A DNA stretch of 62,336 nt from Candidatus Altimarinota bacterium (GCA_021734745.1 JAIPIK010000004.1:1-62336); one strand, 5' to 3'. Counted from the stretch's first letter, positions 42,794 through 51,941 are shown. A program made the numbers and translations. The notes: generated from the letters alone by a model not told the origin.

Positions 42794-45700
42794 ATGAACG
42801 ACAAACCAACACCAAAAACAATATCTGAAAAAGAACAGGAGATACTTGCTTTCTGGAAAGAAAATGAGATTTTTGAAAAGTCTATTGAAACTCCAGCAAA
42901 TGGAAAGTCGATAGGAGATTTTTCATTTTATGATGGGCCGCCATTTGCAACAGGGCTTCCACATTATGGTCACATTCTTGCAGGTACAATTAAAGATGCA
43001 ATTCCTAGATATCAAACCATGCAAGGAAAGTCTGTTCGTCGTAAATGGGGTTGGGATTGTCATGGTCTTCCAATTGAAAATTTGATCGAGAAAAAGTTAG
43101 GACTTAAAAGTAAAAAAGATATTGAGGATTTTGGTATTGATAAATTTAATCATGATGCGCATGAAAGTGTGCTTACTTATGATAGGGAGTGGAAGGAAAT
43201 CATTCCACGATTAGGAAGATGGGTTGATATGGATAGACCATATAAGACAATGGACGCAACTTATACAGAAAGTATTTGGTGGGCATGGAAGTCACTTTTT
43301 GAAAAAGGTTTAGCATATGAAGGAAATAAAATGATGCATGTATGTCCTCGTTGTGAGACGACACTTGCTCAGAGTGAGGTGGGTATGAATTACGAGGATA
43401 TTACAGATATATCCCTAACTGCAGAGTTCGAGTTAGTTGATGAACCAGGGACCTTTGTCCTCGCTTGGACTACAACACCATGGACTTTACCAGGCAACAC
43501 TGCACTTGCAGTTCATAAAGGTATTGTTTATGTAAAAGTAAAAAGTACTTTTGAAGAAAAAATAAATCATTACATTGTTGCGAAAACAAAAGTAGAGGAA
43601 TACTTTAAAGACAGTGAATCAACAGAAATAGTGGAAGAATTCACAGGAGATAAACTCGTTGGTAAATCGTACAAACCAGTATTTGATTATTTTATAAATA
43701 CAGATATTGAACACAAAGAAAATATTTTCAAAATTTGGCATGCAGATTTTATAACTGAAGAGTCTGGAACTGGTGTTGCTCATGAGGCACCTGCTTTTGG
43801 GGCCGATGATATGGAACTTGCAAAGTTGCACAATATTCCAATTATCAAGCATATTAAAATGGATGGAACTTTTATTCCTGCGGTAACAGATTTTGCTGGA
43901 ATGAAGGTGAAGGTCGCAGGTGATACTCAATCTGCTGATATTGAAGTTATAAAAAATCTTGCACACAGAGGTTTTCTTTTCGAAAAGCATAAAATAATTC
44001 ACTCATATCCATTGTGCTGGAGATGTAAAACTCCTCTTCTTAACTACGCAACATCATCATGGTTCGTTGATGTTCCTAAAATAAAAGAAAAGTTATTATC
44101 AGAGAATCAAAAGATTGGGTGGGTTCCTTCACATACTCGTGATGGACGTTTCGGTAAGTGGTTAGAAGGTGCTCGGGAATGGGCGGTATCACGTACACGA
44201 TACTGGGGGGCTCCACTTCCTGTTTGGAAGAATGAAGATGGTGAAGTTGTAATGATTGGTTCCCTCAAGGAACTTGCCGAAAATAATAAACAAAAGCCAA
44301 AAAATAATTACTATTTAATGAGACATGGCGAATCAATAAGTAATGAGAAAAGCGTATTGGAAACAAAAGGTGATCCGAATAATCATTTAACAGAAAAAGG
44401 AAAGAAGGAAGTGCTGGATGCTTTATCAGCTATTAAGTCGCTTGATATTGATATTATTATTGCATCACCATTTGTTCGTGCTCAAGAAACAGCAGATATA
44501 GTATCTTCGTTTTTGAATGTTCCAGTTATTACAGAGGAGAAAGTTCATGAATATGATATGGGTGATTTTAGTGGTAAATCTGCACAAGAATATTTGGACT
44601 ATTATGGGCACACATACTTACACTTTAACACTAGACCAAAAGGAGGGGAGACACATGAAGAGATGATGAATAGGTCCATGTCTGCGATTATGGATTTTGA
44701 AAATAAATATGAAGGAAAAAATATTCTAATTATTTCTCACGGTGGTCCATCACGTATGATGTTGATTGGAGGAGGTTTACATACCGAAGAAGAAGCTCTC
44801 GATGATGAGCGCGCTGTGATTACAACATTATATTTAGGAAATGCTGAAGTAAGAAAGTTAGACTTAAAACTTGTTCCCCGCGATGAAACAGGTGCAGTTA
44901 ATCTTCATCGTCCATACATAGACAAAATAGAACTTGAAATAAAAGGAAAAACATATAAGCGCATACCAGATGTTTTTGATTGTTGGTTTGAGTCTGGAGC
45001 AATGCCTTTTGCGTCAGTTCATTATCCGTTTGAAAACAAAGTAATTTTTGATAAAAATTATCCTGCAGATTTTATTGCTGAAGGGGAGGATCAGACAAGG
45101 GGGTGGTTTTATTCTCTTATCAATTTAGGCGTTGGATTATTTGATAAGGCCCCATTTAAGAGTGTAATTGTAAATGGTACAGTGCTTAATGATAAAGGCG
45201 AAAAGATGTCCAAGAGTGAAAATAATTATACAGACCCAATGATACTTGTAGAAAAGTATGGGGCAGATGCTATGCGTTACACTTTGTTATCAAGCCCTGC
45301 TGTAAAAGGAGAGAATTTGCAATTTAATGATGATAATGTTTCTGAGGTGTATAAAAAATTAATTAGTCGTCTTGAAAATGTTGTTTCGTTGTATGAGATG
45401 AATAAGCCTGAAAAAGTGGAAGCGAATAGTGCGTCTACAAATATTCTTGATAAATGGATGATAAGTAGAATACATGAACTAGTTAGAGATTCAACTAAAG
45501 GATATGAGTCATATATGTTAGATGATGCCACAAGGCCGATTACAGATATTATTGATGATCTTTCTGTTTGGTATACACGTAGGTCACGAGATAGATTAAA
45601 AGGAGACACCACTAAGGAAGACAAGAAAATGGCGTACGAGACACTGGCCTATGTTCTGGCAACTCTTTCAAAAGTTATGGCACCAGTAATGCCATTTATT

Positions 45701-46246
45701 GCAGAGAGAATATATCAGCAAGTTACAAACACAAAAGAAAGTGTTCATCTTACAAAGTGGCCAGTTGCAGGAATAATAGACGAGCAGATTATAAAAGATA
45801 TGAAAATTGTTAGAGAAGTCGTATCTCTAGGTTTGATGAAGCGTACAGAACATAAAATAAATGTAAAACAACCTTTATTATCATTAACAATAAATAAAAA
45901 AATTGATGAAGCATACTTTGACCTTATCAAGGACGAAATAAATGTTAAAGATGTGGTTGTTAATGAATCTCAAGCAGATGATGTAGTTCTCGATACTACT
46001 ATAACCAAAGAATTAGAAAGAGAAGGAGATATTCGTAAACTAATTCGTGCTGTGCAAGATATGAGAAAAGAAAAAGGACTCTCTTCACAAGATGTTATTT
46101 CAGTTTCTATCTCATCACTTTCAAATCTTGGTGATATATCACTCCTTACATCAACTTGTAAAATAAAAGAAATTAAGGAGGATAAAAACACAGAAGGTAT
46201 ATCAGTAGAACTTTCCTTTGGCTCTGTTGTTGTATTTATTGCTTAA
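42794..46246 (+). CDS. ileS: Isoleucyl-tRNA synthetase with inserted histidine-phosphatase-like domain
   Basis: 1150 aa. Class I motifs: GLPHYGHILAGTIKD and GEKMSKSENNYTDP, editing domain with WTTTPWTLPGN and an anticodon-binding C-terminus. Between EVVMIGSLKELAE (about residue 490) and NLHRPYIDKIEL (about 700) sits an extra stretch of about 190 residues with YLMRHGES (His511), IIIASPFVRAQETADI and LIISHGGPSRMM (His649), the hallmarks of histidine phosphatase/phosphoglycerate-mutase domains. The frame is continuous. Transcription is controlled by the T-box just upstream. The role of the insert is unknown; both catalytic His appear kept. Confidence 0.93.
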   Translation: MNDKPTPKTISEKEQEILAFWKENEIFEKSIETPANGKSIGDFSFYDGPPFATGLPHYGHILAGTIKDAIPRYQTMQGKSVRRKWGWDCHGLPIENLIEKKLGLKSKKDIEDFGIDKFNHDAHESVLTYDREWKEIIPRLGRWVDMDRPYKTMDATYTESIWWAWKSLFEKGLAYEGNKMMHVCPRCETTLAQSEVGMNYEDITDISLTAEFELVDEPGTFVLAWTTTPWTLPGNTALAVHKGIVYVKVKSTFEEKINHYIVAKTKVEEYFKDSESTEIVEEFTGDKLVGKSYKPVFDYFINTDIEHKENIFKIWHADFITEESGTGVAHEAPAFGADDMELAKLHNIPIIKHIKMDGTFIPAVTDFAGMKVKVAGDTQSADIEVIKNLAHRGFLFEKHKIIHSYPLCWRCKTPLLNYATSSWFVDVPKIKEKLLSENQKIGWVPSHTRDGRFGKWLEGAREWAVSRTRYWGAPLPVWKNEDGEVVMIGSLKELAENNKQKPKNNYYLMRHGESISNEKSVLETKGDPNNHLTEKGKKEVLDALSAIKSLDIDIIIASPFVRAQETADIVSSFLNVPVITEEKVHEYDMGDFSGKSAQEYLDYYGHTYLHFNTRPKGGETHEEMMNRSMSAIMDFENKYEGKNILIISHGGPSRMMLIGGGLHTEEEALDDERAVITTLYLGNAEVRKLDLKLVPRDETGAVNLHRPYIDKIELEIKGKTYKRIPDVFDCWFESGAMPFASVHYPFENKVIFDKNYPADFIAEGEDQTRGWFYSLINLGVGLFDKAPFKSVIVNGTVLNDKGEKMSKSENNYTDPMILVEKYGADAMRYTLLSSPAVKGENLQFNDDNVSEVYKKLISRLENVVSLYEMNKPEKVEANSASTNILDKWMISRIHELVRDSTKGYESYMLDDATRPITDIIDDLSVWYTRRSRDRLKGDTTKEDKKMAYETLAYVLATLSKVMAPVMPFIAERIYQQVTNTKESVHLTKWPVAGIIDEQIIKDMKIVREVVSLGLMKRTEHKINVKQPLLSLTINKKIDEAYFDLIKDEINVKDVVVNESQADDVVLDTTITKELEREGDIRKLIRAVQDMRKEKGLSSQDVISVSISSLSNLGDISLLTSTCKIKEIKEDKNTEGISVELSFGSVVVFIA

Positions 46247-46256
46247 ATTTGAAAAT

Positions 46257-46294
46257 AGTCATAATTTTTATACTTAAGTATAGAAATTATGACT
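46257..46294. promoter_or_regulatory. 38-bp palindrome upstream of the ATPase gene
   Basis: AGTCATAATTT and AAATTATGACT flank TATACTTAAGTATA, a near-perfect dyad ending 7 nt before the -35. It could be an operator, or the terminator of ileS. Confidence 0.55.
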
Positions 46295-46300
46295 AAAATC

Positions 46301-46329
46301 TTGACTTGTGTATAGAAATTTGGTATAAT
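46301..46329 (+). promoter_or_regulatory. Promoter of the DUF4143 ATPase gene
   Basis: TTGACT (46301-46306), 17 nt, then TATAAT (46324-46329) with an extended TGG. The ATG at 46339 is 9 nt on, so the mRNA is nearly leaderless. Confidence 0.8.
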
Positions 46330-46338
46330 TACTCTACT

Positions 46339-47463
46339 ATGTACAAAAGAACATTAGAAAACAGCATAAAAAGCAAGCTTTTTAAAGGAAAAGTTGTGAT
46401 TATTTATGGTCCGAGACAAGTTGGTAAGACGACTTTATCCAAAAAGATAATGAATGAGTCTGGTGTTAAAACATTATATATTCAGGCAGACATAGAGTCA
46501 CAAAGAGATCTTATTTCGAAACCAGAACCAAAACAACTGAAGTCAGTTTTTGGTGATGCAAAATTGGTGGTGATTGACGAAGCTCAAAATATTACAAATA
46601 TTGGGACTGTACTTAAAACATTTGTTGACACTTATCCCAATATACAAATCATTGCAACAGGGTCTTCATCTTTTGAATTGTCTAATAAAATTAAAGAGCC
46701 ATTAACCGGTAGAGTCTATGAATTTTTCTTGTACCCACTTTCTGTCGAAGAAATATCAAATGACTCATTGGTAGAATTTAAAGGAAGAGAAGATTTTTTG
46801 ATGAGGTATGGATTTTATCCAGGAATTATAAACAGTGGAATAGATGAAGCAAGAATAAATTTAGAAACAATAAAAGAAAGTTATTTATATAAAGATGTTT
46901 TTATTTTAGAAGATATCAAAAAACCAGAAGTGTTAAGAAAGCTTGTAACTTTACTTGCTTTCTCTATTGGTTCATCCGTTTCTGTAAATAGCTTAGCTGT
47001 TGAGATTGGAACAACAGCAAAAACAATAGAAAGATATTTAGACTTGCTTGAAAAGATGTTTGTTATAAAAAGATTGTATGGATTTTCGCGTAATTTGTCC
47101 AATGAAATCAAAAAAGGTTTTAAAGCTTATTTTGTTGATATTGGAATTAGAAATAGTATTATAAAAAATCATAATGATATAGAACATAGGGACGATATTG
47201 GTGGATTATTTGAAAACTTATTTGTTATTGAAAGAATAAAGTATCATAATAATCATGAGATTTTTGCTAATAGATATTTTTGGAGAAATTATAATAGTCT
47301 TGAAGTTGATTATTTGGAAGAAAGAGATGGAAAGTTATTTGCTTTTGAGTGTAAATACAAAGAAAGACCATCTAAAGGACTAAAAGTATTTGAAGAAGAA
47401 TATAAAAATTCTGAAATAGTAATTGTCCATAAAGATAATTTATTTGGAAGTATTAAAAAATAA
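46339..47463 (+). CDS. AAA-type ATPase with DUF4143 domain
   Basis: 374 aa from ATG 46339, set by the promoter. Walker A YGPRQVGKTTLSKKI, Walker B KLVVIDEAQN, sensor IIATGSSSFEL, then the DUF4143 part (YLYKDVFILEDIKKPEVLRK; winged-helix SVNSLAVEIGTTAKTIERYL; and a C-terminal nuclease-like fold VDYLEERDGKLFAFECKYK with E-x-K). These ATPases are frequent in accessory regions and poorly understood. Its stop is 27 nt from the DGR target gene; the shared neighbourhood may be chance. Confidence 0.87.
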   Translation: MYKRTLENSIKSKLFKGKVVIIYGPRQVGKTTLSKKIMNESGVKTLYIQADIESQRDLISKPEPKQLKSVFGDAKLVVIDEAQNITNIGTVLKTFVDTYPNIQIIATGSSSFELSNKIKEPLTGRVYEFFLYPLSVEEISNDSLVEFKGREDFLMRYGFYPGIINSGIDEARINLETIKESYLYKDVFILEDIKKPEVLRKLVTLLAFSIGSSVSVNSLAVEIGTTAKTIERYLDLLEKMFVIKRLYGFSRNLSNEIKKGFKAYFVDIGIRNSIIKNHNDIEHRDDIGGLFENLFVIERIKYHNNHEIFANRYFWRNYNSLEVDYLEERDGKLFAFECKYKERPSKGLKVFEEEYKNSEIVIVHKDNLFGSIKK

Positions 47464-47490
47464 ACAGTAACCAGTGATATACTTCTAAGT

Positions 47491-49374
47491 ATGGACCCTA
47501 ATCACTTCCTCCACAAAAAACTCCCAGGCCTTCAGAAGTCTGAAGAAGTACAAGACGCGGTAGATAAACATAATCGTCTAACTGGTGAAAAGGTACCCAA
47601 CTCGGCAGAAGCGCGACTCGAAACATACATAAGTCGTTTAGAGAAGATATTCTTAAACGAAGATGAAGATACAAGGAATAGAAATATAGAAATGCTTCGA
47701 GAAAAGATTCATGAAGTCTTTGTAATTAAACGTGAAGACGTACCCGAAAGCTACTTTGACCTTCAAAAACGCGTAGCCAAAGAAAGAGGGGAACAAGTAG
47801 AAGAAATACCTGAGAACGTCAGGGAACAAATGATTACCGTCATAATTGAAGACCAAATCAAATCACTTGATTCTTGGATAGATTATCTTTCCTCAAATGA
47901 TGCTATGTACCCAACATGGTTTAAATATTTTGTATTTCGTAATATCACTAAGTTATCACAATTCGATAAAGAACTAGGAAAGTTTAAAGACAGAACAAAG
48001 AATACTACCGCACCATTCCCCGATATATATCGTGAGGCACTAGCCCAAGTATCTGACCTCTATGAATCCGCTTCACGAGATAAGTCACTCTTTCAAGACA
48101 AAGACTTCCAGACATTCCTTTCAAAGAAATTCCCAACTCAATACGCAGATAAGATACAGAAGACATTAGAACATTCACAAGAAGATAGAGAGCAAATAAA
48201 AGGAGAATGGATAAAGTATAGTCAAGGTGACAATGATGGTGCCCACGCGCTATATAAGTCACTAGAAAGTAAAGGTACTGGTTGGTGTACGGCAGGTTCT
48301 TCTACTTCCCAAACCCAAATTAAGTCAGGGGACTTCTATGTGTTCTATACTTATGATAAAGAAGGAAAACCCAATCAACCAAGACTTGCAATTAGAATGA
48401 ACGGAACTTCTACTATTGGTGAAGTCCGTGGAGTACTACCTCATCAAGAAGTAGAACCATTATTACAAGATACTTTAGATGAAAAGCTCTCGACCTTTGG
48501 TAATGAATCAGATAAGTATAAAAAGAAGTCGCAAGATATGAAATATCTAACAAAGATAGAAAAAGCTACACAAGACAATAAACAATTAACTAGAGACGAC
48601 CTTCATTTCCTATACGAACTAGATAGCAAAATTGAAAGCTTCGGTTACGAAGAAGACCCGCGTATCGAGGAAATTAAAAGTAAGAGAAATCGTAAAGAAG
48701 ATATCCAAACACTCTGTAATTGTCCACCTGAACACATCGCTACTGATTTCATAAATATTAACGAAAGCACACAGGTATATTGTGAAGATACAGGAAACAA
48801 AATTACTTTCTTTGACTTCCGAGAAGAAATAAATCAGAAGAAACTTCCTCAGATTATAGAACTTGCAAAGAGTATAAAAGAATCAGGAAGTCCTGCACGA
48901 CCAGATATGTCATTTGAGGGTGGAATAGTAAATATAGATATCGATAAAGAAAAGTTAAAAGACACAAAAACAGCATTACAATCATATAAAGAAGCAGATA
49001 ATAATTCACCCCACTACATTTGGAATGAATGGATAAATGCACCATACACTAAACCAAAGTTACCATTAGAAGCCATCATTCTTTCCTATAATAAAGATAC
49101 AAACACAAGAGATTCATCAGATAAAATAGTTGCCGATATGAGTAAATTAAATTTACGCCCTGCGACCTTAGAAGAAATGATTGCTCTTGGGATTGTTAAG
49201 CCAGAATTTAATAAACGAAGTGGTACATATCTTGTAGGGCTAACGAAGTATTCTCTGGATGGTGTTTCCCGTGTTCCGGTCTTGAACTGGCTTGGCGGCA
49301 GGCGTTTCTTGGATGGGAACAGGTGGTCGTTTGAGTGGGATGGTAGCATTCGGTTCGTTTGTGTCCGCAAGTAG
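47491..49374 (+). CDS. DGR target protein with C-terminal variable region
   Basis: 627 aa. About 480 residues of mostly helical, charged sequence contain a distinctive TGWCTAGSSTSQTQIKSG block near residue 265 with DFYVFYTYDKEG and LAIRMNG after it (a fold I cannot name with confidence; PcfJ-like is one idea). The last 130 or so residues look like a C-type-lectin/FGE-like module: PATLEEMIALG, GTYLVGL and RFVCVRK at the end. Codons of the last 39 residues form the variable repeat. An extended -10 TGATATACT ends 7 nt before ATG. No signal peptide is seen, so the target is probably cytoplasmic. Confidence 0.85.
   Translation: MDPNHFLHKKLPGLQKSEEVQDAVDKHNRLTGEKVPNSAEARLETYISRLEKIFLNEDEDTRNRNIEMLREKIHEVFVIKREDVPESYFDLQKRVAKERGEQVEEIPENVREQMITVIIEDQIKSLDSWIDYLSSNDAMYPTWFKYFVFRNITKLSQFDKELGKFKDRTKNTTAPFPDIYREALAQVSDLYESASRDKSLFQDKDFQTFLSKKFPTQYADKIQKTLEHSQEDREQIKGEWIKYSQGDNDGAHALYKSLESKGTGWCTAGSSTSQTQIKSGDFYVFYTYDKEGKPNQPRLAIRMNGTSTIGEVRGVLPHQEVEPLLQDTLDEKLSTFGNESDKYKKKSQDMKYLTKIEKATQDNKQLTRDDLHFLYELDSKIESFGYEEDPRIEEIKSKRNRKEDIQTLCNCPPEHIATDFININESTQVYCEDTGNKITFFDFREEINQKKLPQIIELAKSIKESGSPARPDMSFEGGIVNIDIDKEKLKDTKTALQSYKEADNNSPHYIWNEWINAPYTKPKLPLEAIILSYNKDTNTRDSSDKIVADMSKLNLRPATLEEMIALGIVKPEFNKRSGTYLVGLTKYSLDGVSRVPVLNWLGGRRFLDGNRWSFEWDGSIRFVCVRK
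49254..49370 (+). repeat. DGR variable repeat (VR)
   Basis: 117 bp aligned without gaps to 49738-49854. There are 17 mismatches, each at an A of the template, with A changed to G, T or C in 13 codons (for example AAC to GTC, AAT to CTT, AAC to TTC, AAT to TTT). The last 21 bp (49350-49370) are identical, the place of the IMH. Three more template A/VR non-A differences may lie just upstream (49251-49253). Confidence 0.95.
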
Positions 49375-49734
49375 CACTTAGATAGTAGTCACTTTGCTTT
49401 TGCTTTAGAATTTTTGGCTTTACCTTTTTTAATTTATCACTTTACTCTATACTTAAGTACGAGAGTAGATAATGGGTGTATGAATATTTTTATACAACAT
49501 CGAAATCAGTAGGGTGTAGATGAGAATTTTTGTATTTTGTCATTCCGTGCTCGACTGCGTCCAAGATGTGAATCTGCTGATTCAGGAATCTAGATTTGAT
49601 AATATAAAAAGAGTGTCTACATTTTGTTTCAAAAAAAGAAATCTACTTGGCGTAGTTATGTTAGACATTGTGATGTCGACTTAAATTCAACATATAGTTG
49701 CGACTGTGTGTGGTGGTTTGCATGTGTAACTACG
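49375..49734. other. Spacer between DGR target and template repeat
   Basis: No gene seen. It holds one CCAAGAT plus TGAATC-TGCT-GATTCA hairpin (49561-49584) and otherwise AT-rich sequence, including TATACTTAAGTA near 49450 that resembles the palindrome at 46257. Part of it may be the leader of the template-repeat RNA. Confidence 0.5.
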
Positions 49735-49854
49735 AAATCTGGATGGTGATTCCCATGTTCCGAACTTGAACTGGAATGGCGACAAGCGTAACTTGGATAG
49801 GAACAGGTGGACGAATGAGTGGAATGGTAACAATCGGTTCGTTTGTGTCCGCAA
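49735..49854 (+). repeat. DGR template repeat (TR)
   Basis: The donor copy, in the same orientation as the VR and 484 bp downstream. In the target frame it carries many AAY codons (seven Asn at variable sites), the usual TR design that lets A-mutagenesis give many residues but no stops. It is not translated here. The conserved 3' end contains GTTCGTTTGTGTCCGCAA. Confidence 0.95.
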
Positions 49855-49888
49855 TTTAATTTCTTTTTAAAAAATACATAGGCAAGAC

Positions 49889-50291
49889 CTATGTATTTTT
49901 CTTTCCCTTTTGCAATTCTAATTGTTTCTCAACTTGATTGTGCCAACCACCAAGCATTTTACCTATTTCATGTAATTTTTCAGAAAGAGTTATATATTGT
50001 TTGGTTTCAAATGCTTTGATATTGTGTGCTACATGAAGCATTATTTTTACGGTATCTAGTATTTGAATTGCTTTTTGAATATATGGTAATTTATTTTCTT
50101 TTTTCACAAAGAGTGCTGATGAAGTATATTGAATTACTTCACATAGTAACGTATCTATTTTTGCACCGAGTGAGTATCTATGAACTTTGGGAAAGTGTAT
50201 TATATATGAATGCCAAAGAGTGTAAGCAACTTCAAGTTTGAGGGTAAGAGGAGGGGTTGCGACTTCGCTTCGGGGGGGGGGTGAGATTCAC
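49889..50291 (-). CDS. avd: Avd-like DGR accessory protein (start phase-disrupted)
   Basis: The open frame carries HFPKVHRYSLGAKID, ENKLPYIQKAIQILD and ALHEIG-type end (SEKLHEIGKMLGGW), a four-helix Avd/CPR-DGR accessory protein. Avd binds reverse transcriptase and template RNA. In frame the first ATG/GTG/TTG-type codon is an internal GTG at 50107, too late to include helix 1. The only good upstream start, GTG at 50289-50291, lies across a run of 10 C (minus strand); with 9 or 12 C it would be in frame. It is divergent from the reverse transcriptase gene. Confidence 0.8.
50272..50281 (+). repeat. Homopolymer G10 tract between avd and RT
   Basis: Ten G on the plus strand, within the putative N-terminal coding part of avd. 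Length change by one would join the GTG start to the Avd frame. A rare GC-rich patch in this AT-rich window. Confidence 0.8.
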
Positions 50292-50293
50292 AG

Positions 50294-51185
50294 ATGTATT
50301 CATTTAAAAAATTGTACCATAGTATATGAAGATATAGTTACATTTGAAAATTTACTGGAAGCATGGAATGATTTTGTAAGTGGTAAAAGAAAAAGAATTG
50401 ATGTGAATGAATTCGCACAACATTTATCTGATAACTTATTTGATATTTTGGATGAATTAAAAAATGAGAGTTATGTACATGGAGTATATGAGGAATATGT
50501 TATTTGTGACACAAAGAAAAGAGTTATTCATAAAGCAAGTGTGAGAGATAGAGTGGTGCATCGACTGATTTATAATACTTTGTATGGTTATTTTGATAAG
50601 CGGTACATATATGATTCATATAGTTGTCGTATAGGAAAAGGGACACATAAAGCACAAGCGAGATTTAGACATTTTGTGAATATAGTGAGCAAGAATTATA
50701 CAAAGCCATGTTACGTTCTTAAATTTGATATTAAGAAATGTTTTGCAAGTATTGATACAAAAATACTTAAGAAAATAATTGATTGGCATATAGAAGATGG
50801 GCGATTAAAAAATCTTGTGTACAAAGTTATTGGTAGTTTTGAAGACGGACTACCACTCGGTAACTTAACATCACAATTATTTATAAATATTTATCTTAAT
50901 GAATTAGATTGGTACGTAAAACAAACACTCAAATGTAGCCATTATTTGAGATATGCAGATGACATAGTTATTATTTCTCACAACAAAGAAGAATTAGAAA
51001 CAATATATAATGATTTACAGTTTTTTCTTAAACAAGAATTACATTTAACAACCCATAAAAAAGTAATCTCCAGCATCTATTCCGGTATTGATATTTTGGG
51101 TTCAGTATTTTTTGCAAAGTATGAAAGATTGAGGAGAAGTACGAAAAGAAGGAAGAAATTTAGAGAATTATATAATAGTCAATAA
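50294..51185 (+). CDS. DGR-type reverse transcriptase
   Basis: About 290 aa of open catalytic frame (open from 50238). RT blocks: VHRLIYNTLYGYFDKRYIYD, YSCRIGKGTHKAQ, CYVLKFDIKKCFASID, GLPLGNLTSQLFINIYLNEL (the DGR-type LPxGNxTSQ motif) and YLRYADDIVIIS with the catalytic YADD. ATG 50294 starts MYSFKKLYHSI, typical of CPR DGR RTs, but runs into TGA at 50327; inserting one AT in the ATAT run there joins it to YEDIVTFENLLEAW. So the 5' end has a likely 2-nt deletion or slippage site. It copies the template-repeat RNA with A-specific errors. Confidence 0.93.
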
Positions 51186-51224
51186 AAACTAATTTTGCAT
51201 TCTTAAACTAATAACTATAAACTA

Positions 51225-51250
51225 CAAATCAGCAGGTTTGTGTCCTGGAC
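51225..51250 (+). repeat. CCARGAC-family hairpin upstream of recO
   Basis: CAAATC-AGCA-GGTTTG (51225-51240, one wobble), a spacer base and GTCCTGG: reverse-orientation member of the family. Confidence 0.5.
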
Positions 51251-51269
51251 TTAACTACCAACTACCCCT

Positions 51270-51824
51270 ATGGCTATCGAAAAATACGTAACAAATTGTT
51301 TTGTACTTGAATCGTATGACCAGAGTGAGCACGATCGCGTGTATAAATTATTTACACGTGAATTCGGTCTAATCACAGCACATGCTAAAAGTATAAGGAA
51401 GTTAGAAAGTAAACTACGAGCACATATACTTCCACGAAGTGTTTCACTTGTGACTTTGGTACAGGGAAGAGAAGTGTGGAGGTTGGTTGGAGCAGAAGAG
51501 CAATTTATGTATGAACATGGTATACATGAGGCAACTGCGTTACTCAAGCGTTTTATACGTGGAGAAGGGGAACATAAAGTTCTATACGACAGACTTATAC
51601 AGTTTTTAAAAACAACAAAAAACTATGATGTAAAAATGGTTCGAGTACTCCTGTACTATATTTTTCTTGTTGAATTAGGTTATGCAGATGCTAAGGTAAT
51701 CGGTGCAAAAAATTTCAAAGAGTATTCTACTTGGAGTGTTGACGATTTATATACACATCTTCTTTTATCATATGAGAATGTGCGTAGTCATGTTCAGGAA
51801 GTTATGAAGGAAATGCAACTCTAA
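51270..51824 (+). CDS. recO: DNA repair protein RecO
   Basis: 184 aa, shorter than typical RecO (about 240). The N-terminal OB-fold is clear: VLESYDQSEHDRVYKLFTRE with FGLITAHAKSIRKLESKLRA, then VTLVQGREVWRLVGAE. The helical C-terminal part is short and lacks a zinc site. It loads RecA with RecR at SSB-coated gaps. Confidence 0.88.
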   Translation: MAIEKYVTNCFVLESYDQSEHDRVYKLFTREFGLITAHAKSIRKLESKLRAHILPRSVSLVTLVQGREVWRLVGAEEQFMYEHGIHEATALLKRFIRGEGEHKVLYDRLIQFLKTTKNYDVKMVRVLLYYIFLVELGYADAKVIGAKNFKEYSTWSVDDLYTHLLLSYENVRSHVQEVMKEMQL

Positions 51825-51827
51825 TCC

Positions 51828-51918
51828 ATAAAGTTAAAAGTCAGGTACGAAATACATGACGACTACGAAGTAGTCTTCATGTATTCACATTATGGACTTT
51901 ATGACTTTAAACTTTCAA
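51828..51918. repeat. Nested hairpin after recO
   Basis: AAAGTTAAAAGTCA pairs with TGACTTTAAACTTT (13 of 14), inside it GAAATACATGA with TTCATGTATTC, and at the tip GACTAC-GAA-GTAGTC. Same nested plan as E1-E4. Confidence 0.55.
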
Positions 51919-51941
51919 CTTATCCTTGGTATACTAATATG

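Noticed and set aside
49254-49854. VR/TR as an ordinary tandem or direct duplication
   Set aside because: Seventeen differences all at template A cannot come from random drift after duplication.
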